Origin: Granulicella sp. WH15
GTDB lineage: Bacteria; Acidobacteriota; Terriglobia; Terriglobales; Acidobacteriaceae
Length of the DNA stretch: 64,000 nucleotides
Assembly (NCBI RefSeq): GCF_009914315.1
Contig: NZ_CP042596.1
Location: forward strand, 1,736,001 to 1,800,000
Direction of reading: 5' to 3'
The notes below the pieces were generated by a model, which was given only the letters and a program-made list of their open reading frames with translations, was not told the origin of the DNA and made no database searches. The position numbers and the translations under genes are program-made. This document shows, piece after piece, positions 17,801 to 24,933 of this stretch (positions within the stretch are counted from its first letter, which is position 1; the number at the start of each line of letters is the position of its first letter).

Positions 17801-19667
17801 CATCGAACGTATAGCCCACGGCATGCTGGACACCACTGGTTGTGGGATATTGAATCCCGCTCAAAAATGCTCCAGGGCCATCGTAAGAGTAAGCTGTAGT
17901 ATTTCCCTTGGGATCGATAGCCTGGATTGGCATCCCTTGACTGTTGTATCGAGCATGGGATGTTGTCTGCGTCGGGCTGAGTCCATTGTTAACAGTAGTC
18001 GCATGTCCATATACCCCAGGAGTTGAGAGGTATTGAGATTCGTCGTAGGTGTAATCCGTCTCTGCCACCTGAGCTCCTGTTCCGTTCAGAGTCTTAACGG
18101 TCGCGGGAATCGTAAGGAGATTGGCGGCAAAGTAGCTCGGATTGCTTGCCCACTGAAATGTCGTATTGGTCGTGCGCAATACTGGCCCAGGCGCTCCCGA
18201 ACCATAGTCCGTCTCCGTTACAGCCCAGGGCTTTGATGTATAGCCAGATGGTTGCGTTCCGAGGTCGACCTGACCATTGGAAAACGCAGCGACGCCGAAA
18301 CTGAAACTCTTGCCCATGTCCCGATCATAGGTATAAGACACTTTGGACTGCTGTCCATTCGGCCAGATGGTTGTAATACTGGTTGGGAGGACATCATAGG
18401 GAGCAAGAATGGTCGAAGGCGTTCCATTCGCATTTGGCCATGTGACATACGAATAGGTGTTGGACACTGTTTTAATGAGATTTCCGCCGTTGTCGAACTG
18501 CTGGGTCTCGGTCTCATACGGAAAACATGGTCCTCCGCTGAACGTATGAATTGTTTTATTACCCAGTGGGTCTATGACAGTTCCAGAACTGATATCGTAT
18601 TGCCACGTTTGTGGTCCTTTGCCGTCGTTTGCATCGACTGCTCGAGCAGTGACGATGGGATGAGCGAGGCCCGAATCCGAACAGCCAGCTCCGCCGACGG
18701 AATAGGTATAGGAGATACTCCCTCCAGAGGGTAGTATCACTTTGCTTAGCGCGGATAGGGTGCTCGCCTGGGTCTGCCCCACAAGAAGCGGGAGAGATAG
18801 AGTTTGGTACTGGAATGTGAAACTTGTCTGATCCGGGAGGGTGATGGACGTGATTTGCACCGTATTGGTGCCGATCGTATATGTCGCGCTTGCGCCGTTT
18901 GGCCCTGGGACCGTCCATGTACTCGAAACAGGGACAGTAGCGAATGAACTGGGGTTAGGAGGAGCTGGAATCTGTCTCCCCAGGGTGTCTGTCACGCCGT
19001 TTGTGCCTATGTTGATTTGATTTCCGTTCGGATCAGTTGCCGTACATGGAAGTGCCCCGTTACCCTGGTAAGGACAGTAGTAGGTGACTCCTGCGCTGTC
19101 TACTACAGTCGTGCTACTGTCCGATCCGAAAATTCCTGAGTACCCGGAGCCGTCCAGGGCACGGAGGGACGTAGCGTTGATGTATCCCATCTGATGTGAA
19201 GAACCATCTCCTTCATAGACGGCCCCATTGGAGTAGCAGGCACCTGGTGTGGCACAGTTCCCGTTGTTCGTCAGGCTAAACACCAGTCGAGCAATGGTGT
19301 TAGAGACAATCGTCGGTCCGGATGCTAAGAGGCCCTCCCAGAGATTGGTGCAAGGGCCATGAGGGCCACAATTCAACGACACCTCATTGGCTACCGGCGT
19401 ATTATATACAACCGAATAATCCGCATGAAGTCTTCCGCCTCTTTGAGGAAAGGAAACCAGCGGGATATGCAGGGTCAGCTCACCCGTCGCCAGATTCACC
19501 GAATCGATATCGCCCCCGTGGTATGACTCGAAGGGCACAGTTCCAGACTGTAGCGCAGGCTCATAAGCGGGGGATTGCGCGTTCGCGCAAAGACTGAGAA
19601 CGATAAAGGATATTGAGGCGCTCGAACGCAGGAAACCAAAGCAAAACAAGCCAATGCGTGAAATCAT
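14886..19667 (-). CDS. Full-length secreted Rhs/YD-repeat protein with variable toxin tip
   Basis: A polymorphic-toxin-type Rhs protein of about 1590 residues. The frame is open to 19772, but the ATG at 19667 gives a plausible signal peptide (ISRIGLFCFGF...ASISFIVLSLCANAQ), so I prefer it; neither start has a good RBS. The N-terminal part (GDIDSVNLATGELTLHIPLV) resembles secreted Rhs proteins. Many YD repeats follow (YTYDALGRTTLRSQPDGTTF, FDALGNLTTAT, YDANGNVMSRTDARG), then the core end FTGKERDAESGLDYFGARYY, SPDPSGLLYADISNPQSLNL and NPLSNTDPTGL, which contains the conserved aspartates of the self-cleavage site. The last 210 residues are a glycine-rich tip with PNVCGVGAAAYGG. The shell would encapsulate and release the tip. 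Confidence 0.85.
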   Translation of the reverse strand: MISRIGLFCFGFLRSSASISFIVLSLCANAQSPAYEPALQSGTVPFESYHGGDIDSVNLATGELTLHIPLVSFPQRGGRLHADYSVVYNTPVANEVSLNCGPHGPCTNLWEGLLASGPTIVSNTIARLVFSLTNNGNCATPGACYSNGAVYEGDGSSHQMGYINATSLRALDGSGYSGIFGSDSSTTVVDSAGVTYYCPYQGNGALPCTATDPNGNQINIGTNGVTDTLGRQIPAPPNPSSFATVPVSSTWTVPGPNGASATYTIGTNTVQITSITLPDQTSFTFQYQTLSLPLLVGQTQASTLSALSKVILPSGGSISYTYSVGGAGCSDSGLAHPIVTARAVDANDGKGPQTWQYDISSGTVIDPLGNKTIHTFSGGPCFPYETETQQFDNGGNLIKTVSNTYSYVTWPNANGTPSTILAPYDVLPTSITTIWPNGQQSKVSYTYDRDMGKSFSFGVAAFSNGQVDLGTQPSGYTSKPWAVTETDYGSGAPGPVLRTTNTTFQWASNPSYFAANLLTIPATVKTLNGTGAQVAETDYTYDESQYLSTPGVYGHATTVNNGLSPTQTTSHARYNSQGMPIQAIDPKGNTTAYSYDGPGAFLSGIQYPTTSGVQHAVGYTFDANTGAITSQTDENGVVTSYAHNDPLGRVTQVRSAVNTAQESWTSYQYPSPTQVTVTQDKNTKGDGILHSSTVYDGLGRTIHQTDPSGATLDTTYDGLGHVSTVSNPHFTSSSPSDGTATYTYDALGRTTLRSQPDGTTFKWFYSGNNVLSTDEAGHTWSRAYDALGRIGNVTEPNGASTGYVFDALGNLTTATQIGIGSETRRSRTFIYDSLSRLTSATNPETGKIGYTYDANGNVMSRTDARGITTSYGYDTLNRLTSRTYSDGVTPTALYVYDTNNISFSPTQKFTTSNVKGRLSVICVNIPGACQSMTVYSYDSMGRTIETLTSTPSNPTTGAVYEVSAAYDLAGNMTSLTYPDGRVVTQGWNGANQLQSVTYASWNGQSIGYPYISSTAYWPNGSLRALFYGNQMASGYHINDRLQIDETSHLQLSNNARYDEKLYCFGMATSPIDSISPPCDQITSGNNGNVLQIKDIVNSANLQTFSYDTVNRITSASGLGWSQQYQTDSFGNMSMMSGNSPLSTFDAATNRIANLPCASAFTPYDASGNQLCDTNPTGGFRKYTWDAEGRILQIAVSSTATAFETYLYDAGGNRISKRGSNGSSTEYINFNGLELAERNGDGSWSDYIFANGQRIARSDTAMAPTNPQSSTTFYHFGRLGSTEALTDGNGALLMSSQYMPFGQEIPAGTSTNHYKFTGKERDAESGLDYFGARYYSSNMGRFSSPDPSGLLYADISNPQSLNLYTYVLNNPLSNTDPTGLTCQTNSSDGTVYDDLDGNGCDVVDKADAAAAPSATVNANGQRDLATDTTNAGINQSLVRYLQLQAPRYYKGPPISSQSMQLIRNVAKNTSSLPNVCGVGAAAYGGDRVAAGLSADTQGGVQFASGANIANIPGPGGFGVKANYTISGGAAGNVSYQAYALGGALGVEVGTQNGDPNAIQSVSLVGSVPGSSAPHNLAVYANIGSLGDSTCGPGK

Positions 19668-19772
19668 ACGAGAAGCTATCCAGCCTTCCAAGTGAAAATG
19701 AGGAGCGGTCTCAGCTTTGACTAAAAGGGACAAAGAAGGCATAAGGCTGCACAAAATTCTCCGCCTGTTCAT

Positions 19773-20179
19773 TTTTCAATGGAAACGAGTCTAAAAGGGT
19801 CGGTTTGCGAGAAGCATACGACCGGACTGAATGAGAATTGCCGCGTACCGAGTCCATGCATGGTGGGAACAATGGGGGCTTCCCATCCCGATGGGAAGAA
19901 CGACCGTCCTGTAGGCGATCGACAATCCAGAGAGAAGGGCCACCGCTAAGGTGGCCCTCTTTGACGTTTCGGAGTTATTCATCACCGCGATCAGCCTATA
20001 CGCCTAAAGGGCAGCTCAACGGGACACCCCGATCTTCTCCAATTTAGATGGAGCAACAACCCGGAAGTAGTGGATAAAACGGGCGTCATATCGTACCGAC
20101 CAGTTCGTCAGCGACAAAGTAACAAAGCCGAAGAATCGCTCGGCACGATATCCTCGGGAGCTATGATAGTCAAGGCAGA
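19773..20179. other. Intergenic region between Rhs gene and integrase remnant
   Basis: No convincing gene is seen. It should hold the promoter of the minus-strand Rhs gene and contains one terminator-like hairpin (19936-19958). Short ORFs here have no RBS and no protein-like composition. Confidence 0.5.
19936..19958 (+). terminator. Hairpin, possible rho-independent terminator
   Basis: AGGGCCACC-GCTAA-GGTGGCCCT forms a perfect 9-bp stem with a 5-nt loop, followed on the plus strand by CTTTGACG. The T tract is short. On the minus strand no T run follows. No plus-strand gene immediately upstream is recognised. Confidence 0.4.
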
Positions 20180-21486
20180 TCATGCGGCAGCCCCCACAGA
20201 AGGAACGAAACCCTGAAACGTGCTGTTTATGGTCGTCCGGATCGTCGCGTCGTCGGCGTCTGCGATGTACTTGATCGTGGTCTCAAGGCCGCTGTGCCTG
20301 AGGTATCGCTGCAAGGTCTGGGCGGGGAGCCCATTATGATGAAGCATCGTAGCAAAGGTCTTCCGCAGTTTATGCAGGACGAACTGTTTACAGACCGGAT
20401 GGAACGCGCATGACCTGCCCTTCTTGTTTATGCAATGCCCATAGTTTGCCCCGGCATGAAGAGCGAGTCTCTTAAGGGTGATGAGCAGACGCCCATTCGG
20501 CTTGCCATGTTTACCGGGGAAGATTAGGCGAGTCCGTGGATAGCGGGCACGACGGGCTTTGAGCACCTCAACCAGGAGATCAGAGATGGGGAGTGATCCC
20601 TCCTCCTTATCTTTGGGGCGGTAACCAAGGTCGAGGTGCTCAGTAATCGTGTAGGTTTTGCGTCGAGATCGACATCCGGCCAGCAAGCATACTTGCCCTC
20701 CTGTTCCCGCGTACCGGTGCAAAGAAAGAAGTGCAACAGGTCGGACTTGTCCTGTGTCGCGTGTGCAAACAGCTTGCCAACTGGTCGCCACTATAGGCCC
20801 GGACTTTTTCTCCGTATAGCGGGGGAGGTCCTTCCCCACGAGGATGGGCTTGAGACCCTGGTGCTGGAAGAAGATTTGAAGGTGGTCAACCCGGTTACGG
20901 ATAGTCCTGGGAGCATTTCCGATGGACCTAAGGAACGCAACGAACTCAAGGAGGTCTTGACGCGTGATCCTGTCGAGTGGTCGATTCTCATAGATCCGTT
21001 TGAGTTTTTCCCCCTTGCCTGTCTCATCCGCAAGGGGAAAAAACAGATGAACTGCTCGACGGTACGCCACAAAGGTGCCCTTGGAACGATGCTCCTCCAT
21101 CTCTGCCAGATATTCTTTGACGGCGTCCGAGAGGAGCTTGCTCGATGGGTGGTTGGGGTCTCCTTTGGTGTTGGATCAGGAGAGGGATCTTTCCCTTGGG
21201 GAGGAGTCTCGGGGGCGAGGTCCAAGCTTCCCTGAAGTTCGAGGATTTTATTGCGGAGCTTGGCCAGGGCGAGGGAGGCATCTGGGCCGACGGGATGCCA
21301 GATCCGCCTACCGTCCTCCTCTCGGTACCGGAGACAGTAGGTAGCCCCGGCGAACTCCATCGCCCGGCCCTTGTAAATGGCATGATTCTGCTTTAGCCGC
21401 CCGTTCGCGGAGAACGCGGCTTTGAGATATGGATGTGATCCATCGGCGAGACGGACCCTAAGATAGAGCTGAACCGGTGTTCTCAA
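20180..21486 (-). pseudogene. Tyrosine integrase of the island, multiply frameshifted
   Basis: Three frames carry pieces of one phage-type integrase. From 21486: RTPVQLYLRVRLADGSHPYL, an Arm-type N-terminal domain, to about 21110. Then a second frame from 21100 with GTFVAYRRAVHLFF, LEFVAFLRSIGNAPRTIRNR, interrupted near 20800-20675 where another frame supplies LHFFLCTGTREQEGKYACWP (first catalytic Arg). The final part has HKLRKTFATMLHHNG, RYLRHSGLETTIKYI with His, Arg, His and the nucleophile Tyr. At least two indels are needed to restore a protein of about 430 residues. It lies 137 bp inside the right attachment repeat, the normal place for the island's own integrase. Confidence 0.72.
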
Positions 21487-21623
21487 GTGTAACCCCTTTA
21501 GGGGCTAATACCTGCGTATCACCGGGTTCGCGCTTTATCCCTACAAAACTGGTAGCAGAATCGGGTAGCAGACGGCTATTCTGTTTTGTAAGTGATTGAT
21601 TTTAAAGTGTGTTACGCGATAAT

Positions 21624-21641
21624 GGCTTAGAAGCCGTAGTT
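21624..21641. repeat. attR: right copy of 18-bp direct repeat
   Basis: GGCTTAGAAGCCGTAGTT, identical to 3137-3154. On the minus strand it encodes the last four residues and stop (Asn-Tyr-Gly-Phe-stop) of the gene starting at 21854, so integration at this site leaves that gene intact. Confidence 0.85.
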
Positions 21642-21854
21642 CTTCTTGCGCAGGGCGTTCTTGTAGAGGTCGCGGGCTTTTTTGGCGGCCAGCTCGGTAT
21701 CGTGGACTACGAGACCGGCGGTGTCCCAGTTCTCCATGGCGACCATAGAGTGATCGTCGTTGGCGAGCGCTTCTTCAGCGCGGATGGCGTCGACCCAGGC
21801 ATCAATGGCTTGCTTGTAGTCCTTCAGGAGTTGGTTGAAGTCAATGTTTTCCAT
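21627..21854 (-). CDS. Small conserved-looking helical protein; island target gene
   Basis: 75 residues from the ATG at 21854 (a longer frame to 21890 exists but its first 12 residues look non-coding): MENIDFNQLLKDYKQAIDAW, then VDAIRAEEALANDDHSMVAM and AAKKARDLYKNALRKKNYGF. It is acidic and helical, with no membrane segment; function is unknown. The last codons lie inside the 18-bp attachment repeat. The left end of the island carries a second copy of just these last codons, which is what insertion at the 3' end of this gene would produce. Confidence 0.7.
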   Translation of the reverse strand: MENIDFNQLLKDYKQAIDAWVDAIRAEEALANDDHSMVAMENWDTAGLVVHDTELAAKKARDLYKNALRKKNYGF

Positions 21855-21950
21855 GTGAGTGACGTTAGGGTGGCGGAACGGGCAAGTCAATTGGGGCGGG
21901 AATGGATTGACAGAAAATTGATTGAGGCTATCCCGCCTGAGTGTGGCGAG

Positions 21951-22916
21951 TTACGGGCAGGAGCGGGCTAGCCGGACCAGGCGGTCGCGGGTCTCTTCCG
22001 AGGGGGCGGATTGGCAGAGGGCTGCATGGGCGTCGGAGGCGTGGAGATCGTCGCGGGCGATCAGGTCGAGGAGCCAGTCGGTCGCCTCCGGCTGGCGGGT
22101 GAGGGCGATGGCTTGCAGGACGGCAGTGCGGAACCACGGGTCGCGGATTTTGGCGTAGATGGCGTGCAGGGCCTTGAAGGCTTCGAGGGTGTGGGTCTGG
22201 GCGATGGCCATGGCGGCCTCGGCGGCGGCATCGTCCTCAAGCGCCAGGAACTGCGAGGCCCAGCCGATGGCGGACTCGCCTTCGAGCGAGAGGACGCCGG
22301 AGTAGCAGGCTCCCAGCAGCTCGGGTTGGTCGTCGGGCACCAGCGCGGCGCGTATCCGAGGATCGGAGGCCAGCTCGGCATGCAGGCGCAGCAGGAGGGC
22401 CGCGGAGTCGGTGCCCACCTGCTCGACGGCGCGGATGGCGTTGAGGCGGACGGCAGGCTCCCGGTCGGCTAAGAGTGGGGTGAGGTGGAGGAGGACACGG
22501 TGGCTGGAGAGCTCGCGACACTGCACCAGGGCGAGGGCGCAGATGCCGCGCAGGGTTCCGGCGGTGTCGGAGGAGCCGCCCCAGACGGGCTCGAGCTGAT
22601 GGTGCCTCATGCCGGAGAGGAAGAGGGCGGACTCCTGGCACTCGAAGGCCGCCAGAGCCTTGGCCAGGGCGTTCTTGGCCCAGCACTGCGGGTCGGTCTT
22701 GACCGGGTTTTCGAGGAAGCGGGGGAAGGCCTCGGCCAGCAGAGGGGCGAGCGACGCGAGGCCGTGATGGACGGCGAGGTTCGCGGCCTTGGCTACGAGG
22801 AAGTTGTTGCGGAGTGCGAGGGCTTTGGCGAGCTGGGGCGCGGCAAGGCCCGGCTCGACGCCGCGGAGGGATTCGAGTGCGGCCAGTTCGTCGTCGAAGC
22901 TGCGCTTGGGGGCCAT
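21951..22916 (-). CDS. HEAT-repeat-like helical protein
   Basis: From the ATG at 22916 the product is 321 residues, almost entirely helical, with repeated two-helix units such as RGICALALVQCRELSSHRVL, REPAVRLNAIRAVEQVGTDS, and DPWFRTAVLQAIALTRQPEA, the pattern of HEAT/PBS-lyase-type scaffolds. The 34 codons further upstream are arginine/proline-rich shadow sequence and overlap the neighbour, so the shorter start is right. It begins 5 nt after the rhodanese stop and is surely in one operon with it. Likely a protein-interaction scaffold; partner unknown. Confidence 0.72.
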   Translation of the reverse strand: MAPKRSFDDELAALESLRGVEPGLAAPQLAKALALRNNFLVAKAANLAVHHGLASLAPLLAEAFPRFLENPVKTDPQCWAKNALAKALAAFECQESALFLSGMRHHQLEPVWGGSSDTAGTLRGICALALVQCRELSSHRVLLHLTPLLADREPAVRLNAIRAVEQVGTDSAALLLRLHAELASDPRIRAALVPDDQPELLGACYSGVLSLEGESAIGWASQFLALEDDAAAEAAMAIAQTHTLEAFKALHAIYAKIRDPWFRTAVLQAIALTRQPEATDWLLDLIARDDLHASDAHAALCQSAPSEETRDRLVRLARSCP

Positions 22917-22921
22917 TGCCT

Positions 22922-23248
22922 CTAGTAGAGGGGGACGCTGGGGTCGATGACGCGGGACCAGTGATCGATGCCTCCGGCGAGCGACTGGGCGTGGTCGAAG
23001 CCCTGGTTGCGAAGCCACATCGTCACCGAGAGCGAGCGCGCGCCGTGGTGGCAGAGAACCACGATGGGTTGATCGGGGTCCAGCTCGGTGTGGGCACGGC
23101 TGGTGATCTCGCCCATGGGGATGTTGACTGCGCCGGGGATTGAGGCTGTGGCTACCTCCCAGGGCTCGCGGACGTCCAAGAGGAGCGGTGCGGAGGGCTG
23201 TTGGCGTAACTGGTTGTAGGCTTCGACGGTGATCTCTGGATCAAGCAT
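22922..23248 (-). CDS. Single-domain rhodanese-like sulfurtransferase
   Basis: 108 residues from the ATG at 23248. The domain runs LDPEITVEAYNQLRQQ, LLLDVREPWEVATASIPGAV, NIPMGEI, IVVLCHHGARSLSVTMWLRN, LAGGIDHWSRVID. The active-site loop CHHGARS has the catalytic Cys. The GlpE/PspE-like size suggests a cytoplasmic sulfane-sulfur carrier. An upstream extension of the frame to 23329 has no RBS and is ignored. Operonic with the HEAT-repeat protein downstream. Confidence 0.88.
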   Translation of the reverse strand: MLDPEITVEAYNQLRQQPSAPLLLDVREPWEVATASIPGAVNIPMGEITSRAHTELDPDQPIVVLCHHGARSLSVTMWLRNQGFDHAQSLAGGIDHWSRVIDPSVPLY

Positions 23249-23383
23249 GGAATAAGGATATATCGTGGTCTGATGCCTGGACCCGGAAAGAACTTCCTGG
23301 GATGGGAACTTATTACGTACAATCAGCATCCTACGGACATCGGAGATTCTGTCTTTTGTTTGGGGTACGGCGGAGGGTAGTAA

Positions 23384-24811
23384 GTGCAGGAAAAAGTTTT
23401 AATTGTCGAAGACGAACTCCATGCACGAACGGGACTGGCGGAGCTGGTCGAGTCCTGGGGGTATCGGGCGGAATCCGCCGCTGATGGCGTTGAAGGGCTG
23501 GAGAAGGTGCAGCAGTGGAACCCGGCCATTGTGGTGACGGATCTTAAGATGCCGCGCATGGATGGGATGCAGCTACTGGGCCGGATCAGCGAGATGCAGG
23601 AGCGCGTGGCCGTGGTGATGCTGACGGCGCAGGGGTCGATTGAATCGGCGGTCGAGGCGATGCAGATGGGTGCTTACGACTATCTGCCGAAGCCGGTGGA
23701 CCCGATTAGGCTGAAGGTGATCTTGCAGAATGCCAGCCGCCAGCGCGAGGCCGACGTGGAGCTGGAGGCTACGCGGCGGCAGCTTCGAGATACCGGCGTG
23801 TTGGGGCCGCTGGTGGGCTCGTCGCCGGAGATGCGGGCGATCTTTTCGCTGATCGAGCGTGTGGCTCCGTCGAATGTGAGCGTGCTGGTGACGGGCGAGA
23901 GCGGCACGGGCAAGGAACTGGTGGCGCGGTCGCTGCACGATCTTTCTTCGCGGCGGGGCAAGCCCTTTGTGGCGGTGAACTGCGCGGCGATACCGGAGAC
24001 GCTGATCGAGAGCGAGATCTTTGGACATGAGAAGGGCGCGTTTACCGGGGCGCTCGAGCGACGGGCCGGGTGTTTTGAGCTTGCGGAGGAAGGGACGCTG
24101 CTGCTCGATGAGATCGGCGAGATGCCTGCCGCGACTCAGGCCAAGCTGCTGCGCGTGCTCGAAGACCGCAAGCTGCGGCGGCTGGGATCGAAGGTGGAGA
24201 CGCCGGTGGATGTGCGGGTGGTGGCGGCTACCAATAAAGACCCGGAGAAGGCTGTCGCGAGTGGTGAGCTGCGAGGGGATCTTTACTATCGCCTGAACGT
24301 TTTTAATATCCAGATGCCGCCGCTCCGCGCGCACAAGGGAGATATCGAGCCGATCGCCGAGAAGATGATCGACGATATGAACGAGCGGCACCACTGCAAG
24401 GTGACGGGGATGACCGACGCTCTGCTGGAGCGGCTCAAGGCGTATAACTGGCCGGGTAATGTGCGTGAGTTGCGCAACACGATCGAGCGGGCGACGATTC
24501 TGGCTGGCACCGGCATGATCGGCGTGGAGCATCTGCCGCCGCACTTCGGCGAGGCGGGATTTGCGCCTCCGGCGCATCCGGAGCGGCAGGCGGTTGAGCC
24601 GCAGCTTGCTTTGGTGGACGACCGTAGCACTACGGTTCATGTCGAGGTGGGTACTACCGTGGATGAGGCGGAGAAGCAGCTTATTCTGAAGACTCTTCTC
24701 TCCACGCATAACAATAAAACCAGGGCTGCGGAGATTCTGGGCATCAGCTCGAAGACGCTTCAGAATAAGCTAAAGGAGTACTCCTCTGCCGCGGCGAACA
24801 GCGAGTCGTAA
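23384..24811 (+). CDS. Sigma-54-dependent response regulator (NtrC/AtoC family)
   Basis: 475 residues, GTG start with GGAGGG about 10 nt before it. Receiver domain (1-120): acidic pair in IVEDE, phospho-acceptor Asp in IVVTDLKMPRMDG, Lys in LPKPVD. AAA+ domain: Walker A GESGTGKE, the sigma-54 contact loop GAFTGA, Walker B LLLDEIGEM, sensor regions and WPGNVRELRN. C-terminal Fis-type helix-turn-helix NKTRAAEILGISSKTLQNKL. It activates sigma-54 promoters on phosphorylation by a partner kinase, almost certainly the kinase encoded 122 nt downstream on the same strand. Confidence 0.95.
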   Translation: MQEKVLIVEDELHARTGLAELVESWGYRAESAADGVEGLEKVQQWNPAIVVTDLKMPRMDGMQLLGRISEMQERVAVVMLTAQGSIESAVEAMQMGAYDYLPKPVDPIRLKVILQNASRQREADVELEATRRQLRDTGVLGPLVGSSPEMRAIFSLIERVAPSNVSVLVTGESGTGKELVARSLHDLSSRRGKPFVAVNCAAIPETLIESEIFGHEKGAFTGALERRAGCFELAEEGTLLLDEIGEMPAATQAKLLRVLEDRKLRRLGSKVETPVDVRVVAATNKDPEKAVASGELRGDLYYRLNVFNIQMPPLRAHKGDIEPIAEKMIDDMNERHHCKVTGMTDALLERLKAYNWPGNVRELRNTIERATILAGTGMIGVEHLPPHFGEAGFAPPAHPERQAVEPQLALVDDRSTTVHVEVGTTVDEAEKQLILKTLLSTHNNKTRAAEILGISSKTLQNKLKEYSSAAANSES

Positions 24812-24933
24812 GGGCCCGGGCTCCTCTGTATGGATTGGCTGATCCATCTTCCCCTGCTGGGGGAAGTGTGAGGTCTGGCCGGCTTTGAAGGACTGTACCC
24901 TGATGGACTGGGCTCTGAACGCGAAACCTGTAG

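Larger units (their letters stand above)
3137..21641. mobile_element. Integrated accessory island (decayed prophage with Rhs toxin locus)
   Basis: An 18.5-kb segment bounded by identical 18-bp direct repeats, with a decayed tyrosine integrase just inside the right repeat. It contains phage-type remnants at the left (tail protein, XhlA-like protein, lysozyme) and a minus-strand Rhs toxin and orphan-tip array. Removing the segment together with one repeat copy would place the stop of xerC directly against the stop of the convergent gene at 21627, a tidy ancestral arrangement. Codon use and G+C inside are visibly lower than in the flanks. The integrase, lysozyme and tail genes are broken, so the element is probably immobile on its own. 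Confidence 0.82.

Noticed and set aside
7727..19667. Type VI secretion-linked Rhs locus
   Set aside because: No PAAR, VgrG, Hcp or EagR-type gene is present, and the Rhs protein has a Sec-type signal peptide.
19791..20047. Short ORFs between the Rhs gene and the integrase remnant
   Set aside because: No RBS, no protein-like composition; one overlaps the terminator-like hairpin.
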